Origin: Roseiarcus sp963759955
GTDB taxonomy: Bacteria; Pseudomonadota; Alphaproteobacteria; Rhizobiales; Beijerinckiaceae
DNA length: 64,000 nucleotides
Assembly: GCA_963759955.1 (NCBI GenBank)
Contig: CAVXCA010000042.1
Location: 124,001 to 188,000 of the forward strand
Reading direction: 5' to 3'
Shown: positions 56,836-64,000 of the stretch, piece by piece
How the letters are laid out: every line of letters begins with the position of its first letter
Numbering within the stretch: position 1 is the first letter of the stretch
The notes under the pieces: model-generated
What the model was told of the DNA's origin: nothing
The model's database searches: none
What the model saw: the letters and a program-made list of their open reading frames with translations, nothing else
Made by a program: the position numbers and the translations under genes

Positions 56836-58317
56836 TCAGTCGTCGGCTGTCGGCGTGTCTCTGATCACCTCCGCGACGCGCTGATCCAGGTCGGCTCGCG
56901 CCACTGTTCCGCCGGCGAACAAGTTCGCGACGCGCTGCCGGTCGTTTGCAGCGCCGGGATCGAGAGGGCGCCCATCCCAATCGACGACCAGAATTTGCCG
57001 CTTCAGGTTCACTGCGGCCGCCAGGCCGTAGGTCGCCGCGACGTATGGCGCCACCCTCTTCACATTTTCCGGCGTGTAAGGGAACGGCGCTCCGTCGATG
57101 CGAACCTCGGCGCCATAACGAAGTAGAGCCGAAATATGAATCATCTCGCCGATCGGCTCGGCGTGCCGGTCGAAGCCGACGAATTCGTCTTCAAGAACGT
57201 ACGGATAATGGCGCGGCCACGGCCGGGCGCGCCCGGCGTAGTTGTTGATGGCTCGCATGACGAAGGGTCTGGCCAAATAGGGGCCCGATCGCGAATCGTG
57301 TTGCTCCGCCAGCGCCCAGCTATCGTCGATTGGGCTCCAAACCTTGCGTTGCAATGCGCTGTCGACCACCTGATCCTGCAGCCTCACGGGAAAATTGGGA
57401 AAGTGCGCCAAGACGCGCTTGAGCATCCAATCCAAGGCGATGTCGTCGAGCGCTCGTCGCCGCTCCCAGCCGTCGGCCGTTCGAACGACGCGGTCCCATT
57501 CGGTCACGTAGCCGCCGCCGAGATCGCCGTGGGCGCCGGGGAACCACACTTGCTCGACGATCATGCGCGGATCGAAGCTCTTGAATTTCGGCTTCCGCCA
57601 GACGGTCGCCTGAAACGGCTCCCGATGCTCGTCGATCGCCAACGCGTGAAGGTTGCATTGCGTTATCGAGCCGAGATCGACGTCGTGAAAGCCGTAGATC
57701 TCGCGATTTTTGCGAACGAACACCGGCAGCGGAACGCCCAGCGCTCCCACCGTGTCGAACACCCCGACGCACGTTACTTTGAAGTCTTCGCGGTCATGAA
57801 CATACGGCGTCAGTTCGTCCCATTTCGCGGCAAGCCGATCGTTCACGGGAGTGCGGTAAAAGTCCCACGCGCTCTGTTCCAATTGCGCGTTGCAGGACGG
57901 CCGTCGCAACAGCCCCGCGGACGCCAGCATCCCCACCAGGGAGCGAGCGGTATAGGCCCCTCGAGAAAATCCAAAGATGAAGATCTGGTCGCCGGGCTCG
58001 TACCACCAAGACAGGAACTTATACGCTCTGCGAACGTTAACGCCCAAGCCTTTGCCAAAGGCGCCGCCATAGACCTGGTCGAGAAGCGCGCCGGTTCCGA
58101 CGCCGCGTTCGTAAAAGACCAGCCGACGCACGCCGTCGGGGCCGAAACTCCGGTCCCTCGCGAACAATTTGGATTCCGAGGCGAATGGATCGGCGCCGAG
58201 ACTCCTGTTTATCAATTCGCGCAATCGAACGATGTTGGTGTCGGTCGCGCTCAAATCCGCGTCGTTCCACGTGCCGTCCAATAGCAATATCAATTGCTTC
58301 GAATTTGCGCTGGACAT
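56836..58317 (-). CDS. DUF2235 alpha/beta-hydrolase-like protein
   Basis: 493 residues. The start KQLILLLDGTWNDADLS is the DUF2235 signature. The nucleophile motif is IFGFSRGAYTARSL (GxSxG), with a probable acid at GVFDTVGALGVPLP and His in PGAHGDLGGGYV. Some DUF2235 proteins are type VI secretion phospholipase effectors. No VgrG, PAAR or immunity gene is next to this one, so that role is not supported here. It has no signal peptide and is likely cytoplasmic or delivered by unknown means. Confidence 0.85.
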   Translation of the reverse strand: MSSANSKQLILLLDGTWNDADLSATDTNIVRLRELINRSLGADPFASESKLFARDRSFGPDGVRRLVFYERGVGTGALLDQVYGGAFGKGLGVNVRRAYKFLSWWYEPGDQIFIFGFSRGAYTARSLVGMLASAGLLRRPSCNAQLEQSAWDFYRTPVNDRLAAKWDELTPYVHDREDFKVTCVGVFDTVGALGVPLPVFVRKNREIYGFHDVDLGSITQCNLHALAIDEHREPFQATVWRKPKFKSFDPRMIVEQVWFPGAHGDLGGGYVTEWDRVVRTADGWERRRALDDIALDWMLKRVLAHFPNFPVRLQDQVVDSALQRKVWSPIDDSWALAEQHDSRSGPYLARPFVMRAINNYAGRARPWPRHYPYVLEDEFVGFDRHAEPIGEMIHISALLRYGAEVRIDGAPFPYTPENVKRVAPYVAATYGLAAAVNLKRQILVVDWDGRPLDPGAANDRQRVANLFAGGTVARADLDQRVAEVIRDTPTADD

Positions 58318-58794
58318 GAACGCCCCCGGGGTTGACGCTGGAGTGGCGATTGCTCCGCGCGGCGGCGCGAAGATATGGAACCGCAGCGGGACGCTATTCG
58401 CCGGTCTCGGTTGCTGCGCACGAACGCGGCTAGGTTTACGGTTGATGACGAGATTGCGGCGATGACTGCGACGGCTCGCTCACCCCCAATTGCGCGCGTT
58501 CGCCGAATTGCAACAAAGGGGCCGAGCGAGCCGCGGTGGCGATAACGCTATAGGCGCCGCTCGCGCCGGATCAGGATCCCGGGCAGTCGATCACGATACG
58601 GGGTGCGAGTAAACCGGGGCGGCAATTCCAATGTCACGGCAATTCCCGACACCCCGCCGCTTCGCCTCGAGCCGTCGCCGTTCGCGGCCCGCGGCAAGCG
58701 CAGCGCGCATGCCTGCTTGCGTCCCATGCCCTTTGCGGTCCGATCGTTTATACATTAACTGTCTCGTCGACGACACGGCCCTGGGGATGCGAAC
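58318..58794. other. Intergenic region between divergent genes
   Basis: 477 bases with no supported gene. It must hold the promoters of the DUF2235 gene and the ThDP-enzyme operon. A ttgacg at 58332 could be part of a -35 box, but no matching -10 is clear. I see no riboswitch or regulator site. Confidence 0.45.
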
Positions 58795-60339
58795 ATGAAT
58801 GGCGCGCAATCGTTGGCGCAGACGTTGGTCGCCTGCGGCGTCGAGGTCTGCTTCGCCAATCCCGGCACCTCGGAAATGCATTTCGTCGGCGCGCTCGATT
58901 CGACCGAGGGAATGCGCGGCGTGCTCTGCCTGTTCGAGGGGGTCGCCACCGGCGCGGCGGACGGCTACGGCCGCATCGCCGGCAAACCCGCCGCGACCCT
59001 CTTGCATCTCGGCCCGGGCCTCGCCAACGGCCTCGCCAACCTGCACAACGCGCGGCGCGCCGCGACGCCGATCGTCAATGTCGTCGGCGATCACGCGACC
59101 TATCATCGCCGCTACGACGCGCCGCTGACCTCCGACGTCGTCGGCTTCGCCCGCCCGGTCTCCGCCTGGATCCGCGAATCGACCAACGCCAAGGCGGTCG
59201 CCGGCGACGCGGCGCGCGCGGTGCAGGCGGCGCGCGCCGCGCCCGGCGGCGTCGCCACGTTGATCCTGCCCGCCGATTGCGCCTGGGGCGAGGCCGAGCG
59301 CGCGGCCGGCCCGCTGCCCGAAATCGCCCCGGCGACCGTTGCGGCCGACGCGATCGAAAGCGTCGCCCGCCTCATCGCCAACGGCAAGAAGTCGGCGCTG
59401 CTGCTGCGCGGCGCTGCGATGGTCGGCGAAGCGCTGGAAGCGGCGGGCCGCATCCAGGCCAAGACCGGCGCGCGGCTCTTGTGCGACACCTTCGCGCCGC
59501 ACGCCGAGCTCGGCGCCGGCCGCGTGCCCGTCGAGCGCCTGCCTTATTTCGGCGAGCAGATCGCGCAATTCCTCGCGCGCACGGAGCAGCTCATCCTGGT
59601 CGGCGCCGAGCCGCCGGTTTCGTTCTTCGCCTACCCCGGCAAGCCGAGCTTCTGCGCGCCCGAGACTTGCGCGATCGCCTATCTCGCCCACGCCGACGAG
59701 GACGGCGCGCGGGCGATGCGCGATCTCGCCGACGCTCTCGGCGCCCCCGCCAAACCGCCCGCCCGCGCTCCCCTGCAATTGCCGGGTCTGCCGACCGGCG
59801 CCCTCACGCCGTTCGGCGTCGCCCAGGCGATCGCCCATTTGACGCCCGAAAACGCCATTTACGCCGAGGAGGCGATCACTTCGAGCCTGCCGCTGTTCAT
59901 GGCGCTGGCGCGCGCCCGTCCGCACACCCACCTGCCGACCGCCGGCGGCTCGATCGGCGGCGGACTGCCGCTCGCCGTCGGCGCCGCCCTCGCCGCCCCC
60001 GATCGCAAGGTCGTCTGCCCGCACGGCGACGGCGGCGCCGCCTACACGCTTCAGGCGCTATGGACCATGGCGCGCGAAGATCTCGACGTGACGACGGTGA
60101 TCTTCGCCAACCGCTCCTACGCGATCCTCAATTACGAAATGCAGCGCCTCGGCGTCGGCGCGGTCGGAGAGAAGGCGCGTTCGCTGCTCGATCTGCACAA
60201 TCCCGAGATGAACTGGGCGAAAATCGCCGGCGGGATGGGCGTCGAAGCGAGCCGCGCGGCGACGGCCGAGGAATTCGCCGCGCAATACCAGTCGGCGATG
60301 AATCAGCGCGGCCCGCGGCTCATCGAAGCGATGATCTAG
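58795..60339 (+). CDS. Thiamine-diphosphate-dependent enzyme (acetolactate synthase/benzoylformate decarboxylase type)
   Basis: 514 residues. The catalytic Glu is in CLFEGVATGAADGYGR, the ThDP-binding motif in PHGDGGAAYTLQALWTMA followed by VIFANRSYAILNYEM. The N-terminus NPGTSEMHFVGALDS is typical of the family. It is shorter than biosynthetic IlvB and has no small-subunit gene beside it, so branched-chain synthesis is unlikely. It is 12 bases before an FAD 2-hydroxyacid dehydrogenase gene, suggesting a pathway in which a 2-keto acid is formed and then decarboxylated or ligated. Confidence 0.82.
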   Translation: MNGAQSLAQTLVACGVEVCFANPGTSEMHFVGALDSTEGMRGVLCLFEGVATGAADGYGRIAGKPAATLLHLGPGLANGLANLHNARRAATPIVNVVGDHATYHRRYDAPLTSDVVGFARPVSAWIRESTNAKAVAGDAARAVQAARAAPGGVATLILPADCAWGEAERAAGPLPEIAPATVAADAIESVARLIANGKKSALLLRGAAMVGEALEAAGRIQAKTGARLLCDTFAPHAELGAGRVPVERLPYFGEQIAQFLARTEQLILVGAEPPVSFFAYPGKPSFCAPETCAIAYLAHADEDGARAMRDLADALGAPAKPPARAPLQLPGLPTGALTPFGVAQAIAHLTPENAIYAEEAITSSLPLFMALARARPHTHLPTAGGSIGGGLPLAVGAALAAPDRKVVCPHGDGGAAYTLQALWTMAREDLDVTTVIFANRSYAILNYEMQRLGVGAVGEKARSLLDLHNPEMNWAKIAGGMGVEASRAATAEEFAAQYQSAMNQRGPRLIEAMI

Positions 60340-60351
60340 GGAGGACGCACG

Positions 60352-61728
60352 ATGCCGGTCATTTCGGCCCTCAGGGCGATCCTCGGCGAGGACGGCGTGC
60401 TCGACGCCAAGCAAACGGCGATGCGCTCGGCGGGATTTCTGCGGCCGGATCGCTTGAAGGCGCAAGCCTTGGCGCGGCCGAAGACCACCGAAGAAATCGC
60501 CGCCGTCCTGCGCTGGTGCCACGGCGAAGGCGTATCCGTGGTGACCCAGGGCGGACTGACGGGGTTGGTCCACGGCGCCGACACGGAGCCGGCCGACGTC
60601 GTTCTGTCGCTCGAGCGCATGCGCGCGATCGAGGACATCGACGAGCGCCAACGCACCGCGACCGTGCAGGCGGGCGTCGTGTTGCAGACCTTGCAGGAAG
60701 CGGTCGCCGACCGCCGGTTGATCTTCCCGCTCGATCTGGGCGCGCGCGGCAGCGCGACGCTCGGCGGCAATGCGGCGACCAACGCCGGCGGCAATCGCGT
60801 CATCCGCTACGGCATGATGCGCGAAATGACGCTCGGCCTCGAGGTCGTGCTCGCCGACGGCACGATCCTTTCGTCGATGAATCGCCTGATCAAGAACAAC
60901 GCCGGCTACGACTTGAAGCAGCTCTTCATCGGCTCCGAGGGCACGCTCGGGGTCATTTCCCGCCTCGTGTTGCGCCTTCGCGAGAAGCCGAGCAGCAACG
61001 ACGTCGCCATCGTCGCGACGCCGAGCTTCGACGCTGCGGCGGCGCTGCTCAAGCATATGGACCGCCATCTCGGCGGCGCGCTGTCCGCCTTCGAGGCGAT
61101 GTGGAACTCTTTCTATCGGCTGGTGACGACGGCGCCCGCCAAGGGCCGGCCGCCGATAGGCCAGGACTATCCCTACTATGTCCTGATCGAAAGCCTCGGC
61201 GCCGATATCGACGCCGACGCCGCGCGGTTCCAGGGTGCCCTGGAGGCGGCGACGGAGGGCGGCCTGATCGTCGATGCGGCGATCTCCAAGTCGGACGCCG
61301 ATTGCCGCGCCTTCTGGTCGCTGCGCGACGACGTCGCGCAGGTCATGCGCATGGGCGTTCCCGTGGTGTTCGACGTTTCGCTGCCGATCGCGGAAATGGA
61401 GCGCTACGCCGACGGTCTCGGCCCCGCGCTGCAAAGCGCGATCGGCGATCACCAGCGCTTTGTCTTCGGCCATCTCGGCGACGGCAATCTCCACGTGATG
61501 GTCCCCGTCAAGATGGCGGACTACATGGCGGCGCGGCCCAAGATCGAGGCGGCGGTCTACGGCGGCCTGAAGTCCTTTCGCGGCTCCGTCTCGGCCGAGC
61601 ACGGCATCGGGCTGGAAAAGAAGCCGTGGTTGTCGATCAGCCGCACGGAAGGCGAAATCGCCTTAATGCGGACGCTGAAGGCGGCGCTCGATCCCAAGGG
61701 CATTCTCAACCCCGGCAAGATTTTCTGA
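60352..61728 (+). CDS. FAD-linked D-2-hydroxyacid dehydrogenase (GlcD/D-lactate dehydrogenase type)
   Basis: 458 residues; GGGAGGA precedes the ATG. The FAD domain reads VSVVTQGGLTGLVHGADTEP, DLGARGSATLGGNAATNAGG and IKNNAGYDLKQLFIGSEGTL. The C-terminal FAD-oxidase domain ends with FGHLGDGNLHVMV, SAEHGIGLEKKPWLS and ALDPKGILNPGKIF. It oxidises a D-2-hydroxyacid (lactate, glycolate or 2-hydroxyglutarate type) and passes electrons onward. It is co-transcribed with the ThDP enzyme. The substrate cannot be fixed from sequence. Confidence 0.88.
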   Translation: MPVISALRAILGEDGVLDAKQTAMRSAGFLRPDRLKAQALARPKTTEEIAAVLRWCHGEGVSVVTQGGLTGLVHGADTEPADVVLSLERMRAIEDIDERQRTATVQAGVVLQTLQEAVADRRLIFPLDLGARGSATLGGNAATNAGGNRVIRYGMMREMTLGLEVVLADGTILSSMNRLIKNNAGYDLKQLFIGSEGTLGVISRLVLRLREKPSSNDVAIVATPSFDAAAALLKHMDRHLGGALSAFEAMWNSFYRLVTTAPAKGRPPIGQDYPYYVLIESLGADIDADAARFQGALEAATEGGLIVDAAISKSDADCRAFWSLRDDVAQVMRMGVPVVFDVSLPIAEMERYADGLGPALQSAIGDHQRFVFGHLGDGNLHVMVPVKMADYMAARPKIEAAVYGGLKSFRGSVSAEHGIGLEKKPWLSISRTEGEIALMRTLKAALDPKGILNPGKIF

Positions 61729-61930
61729 GGACGGTCCGGAAAGGACGGAAGTGGATCGTGCCCGCTCGAAGTTTCCGAGCACGTCCCCTCATTTCTGATT
61801 ATCGGAAACCCCTCGCCGCGACCGCGACATTTCCGCTCAATTGAGCTGTCTCAAGACCCGCTGGCGCTGTAACGTCAGATTCGAACGTCGGTCGCACGAA
61901 TCGCCAAGACGCCGACGAAACGACGCCGCC

Positions 61931-62977
61931 ATGTCCAAACGTCCCCTCATCATTTCCAGCGTTGTGGCCGCGCTCGCCCTGGGCGGCGGCGGCTGGTATT
62001 ACCTGCACCGCGGCGCCGCCGGAAGCGCCGACCAGCTCACGCTCTACGGCGACGTCGACATCCGGGAGGTGCAGCCGGCGTTCAACGACAACGGCCCGAT
62101 CGCGACGGTCCTGGTGCAGGAAGGCTCGCACGTGAAATGCGGCGACCTGCTCGCCACGCTCGACGACACCCGCTACGCCGCGGCGCTCGCGCAGGCGAAG
62201 GGCCAGATGGAGAACCTGAAGCAGACGCTGGACAAGCTGGTCGCCGGGTCCCGCCCCGAAGAGATCGCGCAGGCCAAGGCGACCATGGACGCCTTGCAGA
62301 CGACCTATCTGAACAACGAGGCGACCTACAAGCGCTACGAAGACTTGGCCGCCGCCAACGCCGGCACCATCCAGCAGCGCGACGACTCGAAAGCGGCGTT
62401 CGAATTGGTGCGCCAGCAGTTCGAAGCGGCGCGGCAGGCCTATGTTCTGGCGGTCGAAGGGCCGAGGGTCGAGGACATCGCCGCGGCGCGCGCGGCTTAC
62501 GAGGCGGCGAAGGCCGCCACGGCGCTGGCGCAGCGGCAGTTCGACGACACCCGCCTCTACGCGCAGTCCGACGGCGTGGTGGAAGACCGCATCCTCGAGC
62601 CCGGCGACATGGCCTCTCCCGCCACGCCGGTTCTCACCGTCGCCTTGCCGAACCCGCTGTGGGTCAGAGCCTACGCTCCTGAAAACGAGCTCGGCCACAT
62701 TCGCCTCGGCATGAAGGCGAGCGTGAGCGCCGACAGCTATCCCGGTCGCACCTACGACGGCTGGATCGGCTACATCTCGCCCACCGCCGAGTTCACCCCC
62801 AAGACGGTGGAGACGCCGGAACTGCGCACCGCGCTGGTCTATCAGCTCAGGGTCTATGTCTGCGACGCGCGCGGCGAGCTGAGGCTGGGGATGCCGGCCA
62901 CCGTGCATATCGATCTGACCCAGCCGGCGAGCACGCCGCCGCCCGGTTGCGGAGCGAGCGATGCCGCCTCCCGATGA
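61931..62977 (+). CDS. HlyD-family membrane fusion protein (YbhG-like)
   Basis: 348 residues from ATG 61931. An N-terminal membrane anchor (LIISSVVAALALGGGGWYYL) is followed by LYGDVDIREVQPAFNDNGPI, VQEGSHVKCGDLLATLDDTR (a lipoyl half), a coiled-coil hairpin and TRLYAQSDGVVEDRILEPGD-type second half (here DTRLYAQSDGVVEDRIL). It bridges an inner-membrane exporter and the outer membrane. It overlaps the ABC ATPase gene by 17 bases, so the two form a unit. Confidence 0.9.
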   Translation: MSKRPLIISSVVAALALGGGGWYYLHRGAAGSADQLTLYGDVDIREVQPAFNDNGPIATVLVQEGSHVKCGDLLATLDDTRYAAALAQAKGQMENLKQTLDKLVAGSRPEEIAQAKATMDALQTTYLNNEATYKRYEDLAAANAGTIQQRDDSKAAFELVRQQFEAARQAYVLAVEGPRVEDIAAARAAYEAAKAATALAQRQFDDTRLYAQSDGVVEDRILEPGDMASPATPVLTVALPNPLWVRAYAPENELGHIRLGMKASVSADSYPGRTYDGWIGYISPTAEFTPKTVETPELRTALVYQLRVYVCDARGELRLGMPATVHIDLTQPASTPPPGCGASDAASR

Positions 62978-64000
62978 AGGCGCGCCGGCGCTGCGGCTCG
63001 AGGGCGTGCGCCGCAGCTTTCGTTCGGGCAAGCGCGTGGTCGTCGCGATCGACGGGATCACCGCCAGCGCGGCGCACGGCGCCGTCACCGGCCTGATCGG
63101 GCCGGACGGCGCCGGCAAGACCACCTTGATGCGGTTGATCGCCGGGCTGCTGCGCGCCGACTCCGGAACGATCGAAGCGCTCGGGATCGACGTCAAGCGC
63201 GATCCGCTCGCCGTCCAGGCGCGCATCGGCTACATGCCGCAGCGCTTCGGGCTCTACGAAGACCTCAGCGTGCGACAGAACCTGGATCTGTACGCCGATC
63301 TGCAAGGCGTGCCGGTCGAGGACCGCCCCGCCCGCTACGCCGAGCTCTTGCACATGACCGCGCTCGGCCCGTTCACCGAGCGTCGCGCCGGGCGCCTGTC
63401 GGGCGGCATGAAACAGAAGCTCGGCCTCGCCTGCACCCTGGTGCATCCGCCCGATCTGCTGCTGCTCGACGAGCCGACCGTCGGCGTCGATCCGGTGTCG
63501 CGGCGCGAGTTGTGGCAGATCATCGATCACCTGACGCGCGCCGCGAAAGTGACGGTGCTGTTCAGCACCGCTTATCTCGACGAGGCGGAGCGTTGCGACT
63601 CCGTGCTGCTGATCCACGAAGGGAAGCTGCTCGGCGCCGGCCCGCCCGGCGCCTTCACCGCGCAATTGACGGGACGCAGCTTTTTCGCCAGCGCCGACGT
63701 CGGCCGGCGGCGCTTGCAGGAACGGCTCGCGCGCGCGCCCGGCGTGATCGACGCGGTTATCCAGGGCAGCAAGGTCAGGGTGGTCACCGCCACGCCGACG
63801 CCGCCCGGCTTCGCCGCGCTGGCCGCGGAACTCCCTGGATTGACGCTCGCGCCGACGCCGCCGCGCTTCGAGGACAGCTTCGTCGCCCAGTTGCGCGCTC
63901 AGGGATCCGCAAACCCGGTCGCTGCGGCGCCGAGCGCGCCGGCGCCGGTCGCCGCCTCGCCCGCCGAGGACATCATCGCGGTGCAGCATCTGACCCGCCG
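62961..64000 (+). CDS. ABC exporter ATP-binding protein (YbhF-like, cut by window end)
   Basis: The frame is open from ATG 62961 to the window end. The first ATPase has Walker A IGPDGAGKTTLMRLI, signature RLSGGMKQKLGLACTLV, Walker B LLLLDEPTVGVDP, and then a linker. After a Pro/Ala-rich stretch, AEDIIAVQHLTRR begins what looks like a second ATPase domain, as in YbhF. It energises an ABC exporter of the YbhFSR type with the HlyD protein upstream. Permease genes should follow outside the window. Confidence 0.88.
   Translation, partial: MPPPDEGAPALRLEGVRRSFRSGKRVVVAIDGITASAAHGAVTGLIGPDGAGKTTLMRLIAGLLRADSGTIEALGIDVKRDPLAVQARIGYMPQRFGLYEDLSVRQNLDLYADLQGVPVEDRPARYAELLHMTALGPFTERRAGRLSGGMKQKLGLACTLVHPPDLLLLDEPTVGVDPVSRRELWQIIDHLTRAAKVTVLFSTAYLDEAERCDSVLLIHEGKLLGAGPPGAFTAQLTGRSFFASADVGRRRLQERLARAPGVIDAVIQGSKVRVVTATPTPPGFAALAAELPGLTLAPTPPRFEDSFVAQLRAQGSANPVAAAPSAPAPVAASPAEDIIAVQHLTR

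Noticed and set aside
56836..58317. DUF2235 protein as a type VI secretion effector
   Set aside because: No secretion, adaptor or immunity genes lie beside it; the family also has other contexts.

Overview
The window is a GC-rich stretch of chromosome from an alphaproteobacterium, most likely Hyphomicrobiales (Methylocystaceae/Beijerinckiaceae-like). This rests on the gene families (AapQMP amino-acid transporter, MaoC-Pta fusion, OpgG/D, Nramp MntH, pyrE-pdxJ-acpS order), the many small secreted proteins, and the dispersed GTCATTGCGAG..CAATCCAG inverted repeats. The genus is inference. No plasmid, phage or CRISPR locus is visible. Two tRNA genes (Thr-TGT, Phe-GAA) are present.

Layout. 1-3.6 kb: the 3' end of a TonB-dependent receptor gene, then exbB-exbD-tonB. 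3.7-6.9 kb: GT9 glycosyltransferase, DUF6165, trypsin-like protease, lipocalin-like protein. 7.1-9.9 kb: hydroxyproline epimerase plus a DHDPS-family enzyme, divergent from a PAS-AraC regulator. 10-11.7 kb: pyrE-pdxJ-acpS. 12-13.5 kb: small secreted proteins, a cupin, tRNA-Thr. 13.6-17.9 kb: RND efflux adaptor and pump. 18-26 kb: typA flanked by two polytopic membrane glycosyltransferases, followed by a second copy of the typA tail, two lower-GC genes and a decayed MNT nucleotidyltransferase. 26-29 kb: SmbP-like protein, hemolysin III, PAS-GGDEF-EAL protein. 29-38.4 kb: beta-barrel protein, OpgG/D, then a reverse-strand cluster of beta-propeller, acid phosphatase, TonB receptor, ExbB, ExbD and TonB. 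38.5-48 kb: a frameshifted trans-sulfuration enzyme, UbiH-type hydroxylase, MaoC-Pta and a kinase-like ATPase diverging from a FixK/FNR-type box, a frameshifted methyltransferase, a 2OG oxygenase and small proteins. 48-53.5 kb: mntH with a palindromic operator, a methyltransferase, and aapQMP without aapJ. 54-64 kb: tRNA-Phe, pta, a DUF2235 hydrolase, a ThDP enzyme with an FAD 2-hydroxyacid dehydrogenase, and the start of a HlyD/ABC exporter.

Working together: two paralogous ExbB-ExbD-TonB modules each sit behind their own receptor gene, and in both cases a strong hairpin separates receptor from energy module. The second is in a same-strand cluster with a periplasmic phosphatase and a beta-propeller, suggesting uptake of a phosphorylated compound. 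The most unusual structure is the typA region: a 1.9-kb segment carrying one glycosyltransferase gene is bounded by direct repeats of the typA 3' end, as if a cassette had inserted there. Two genes carry single-base frameshifts that are either recent pseudogenes or sequence errors.
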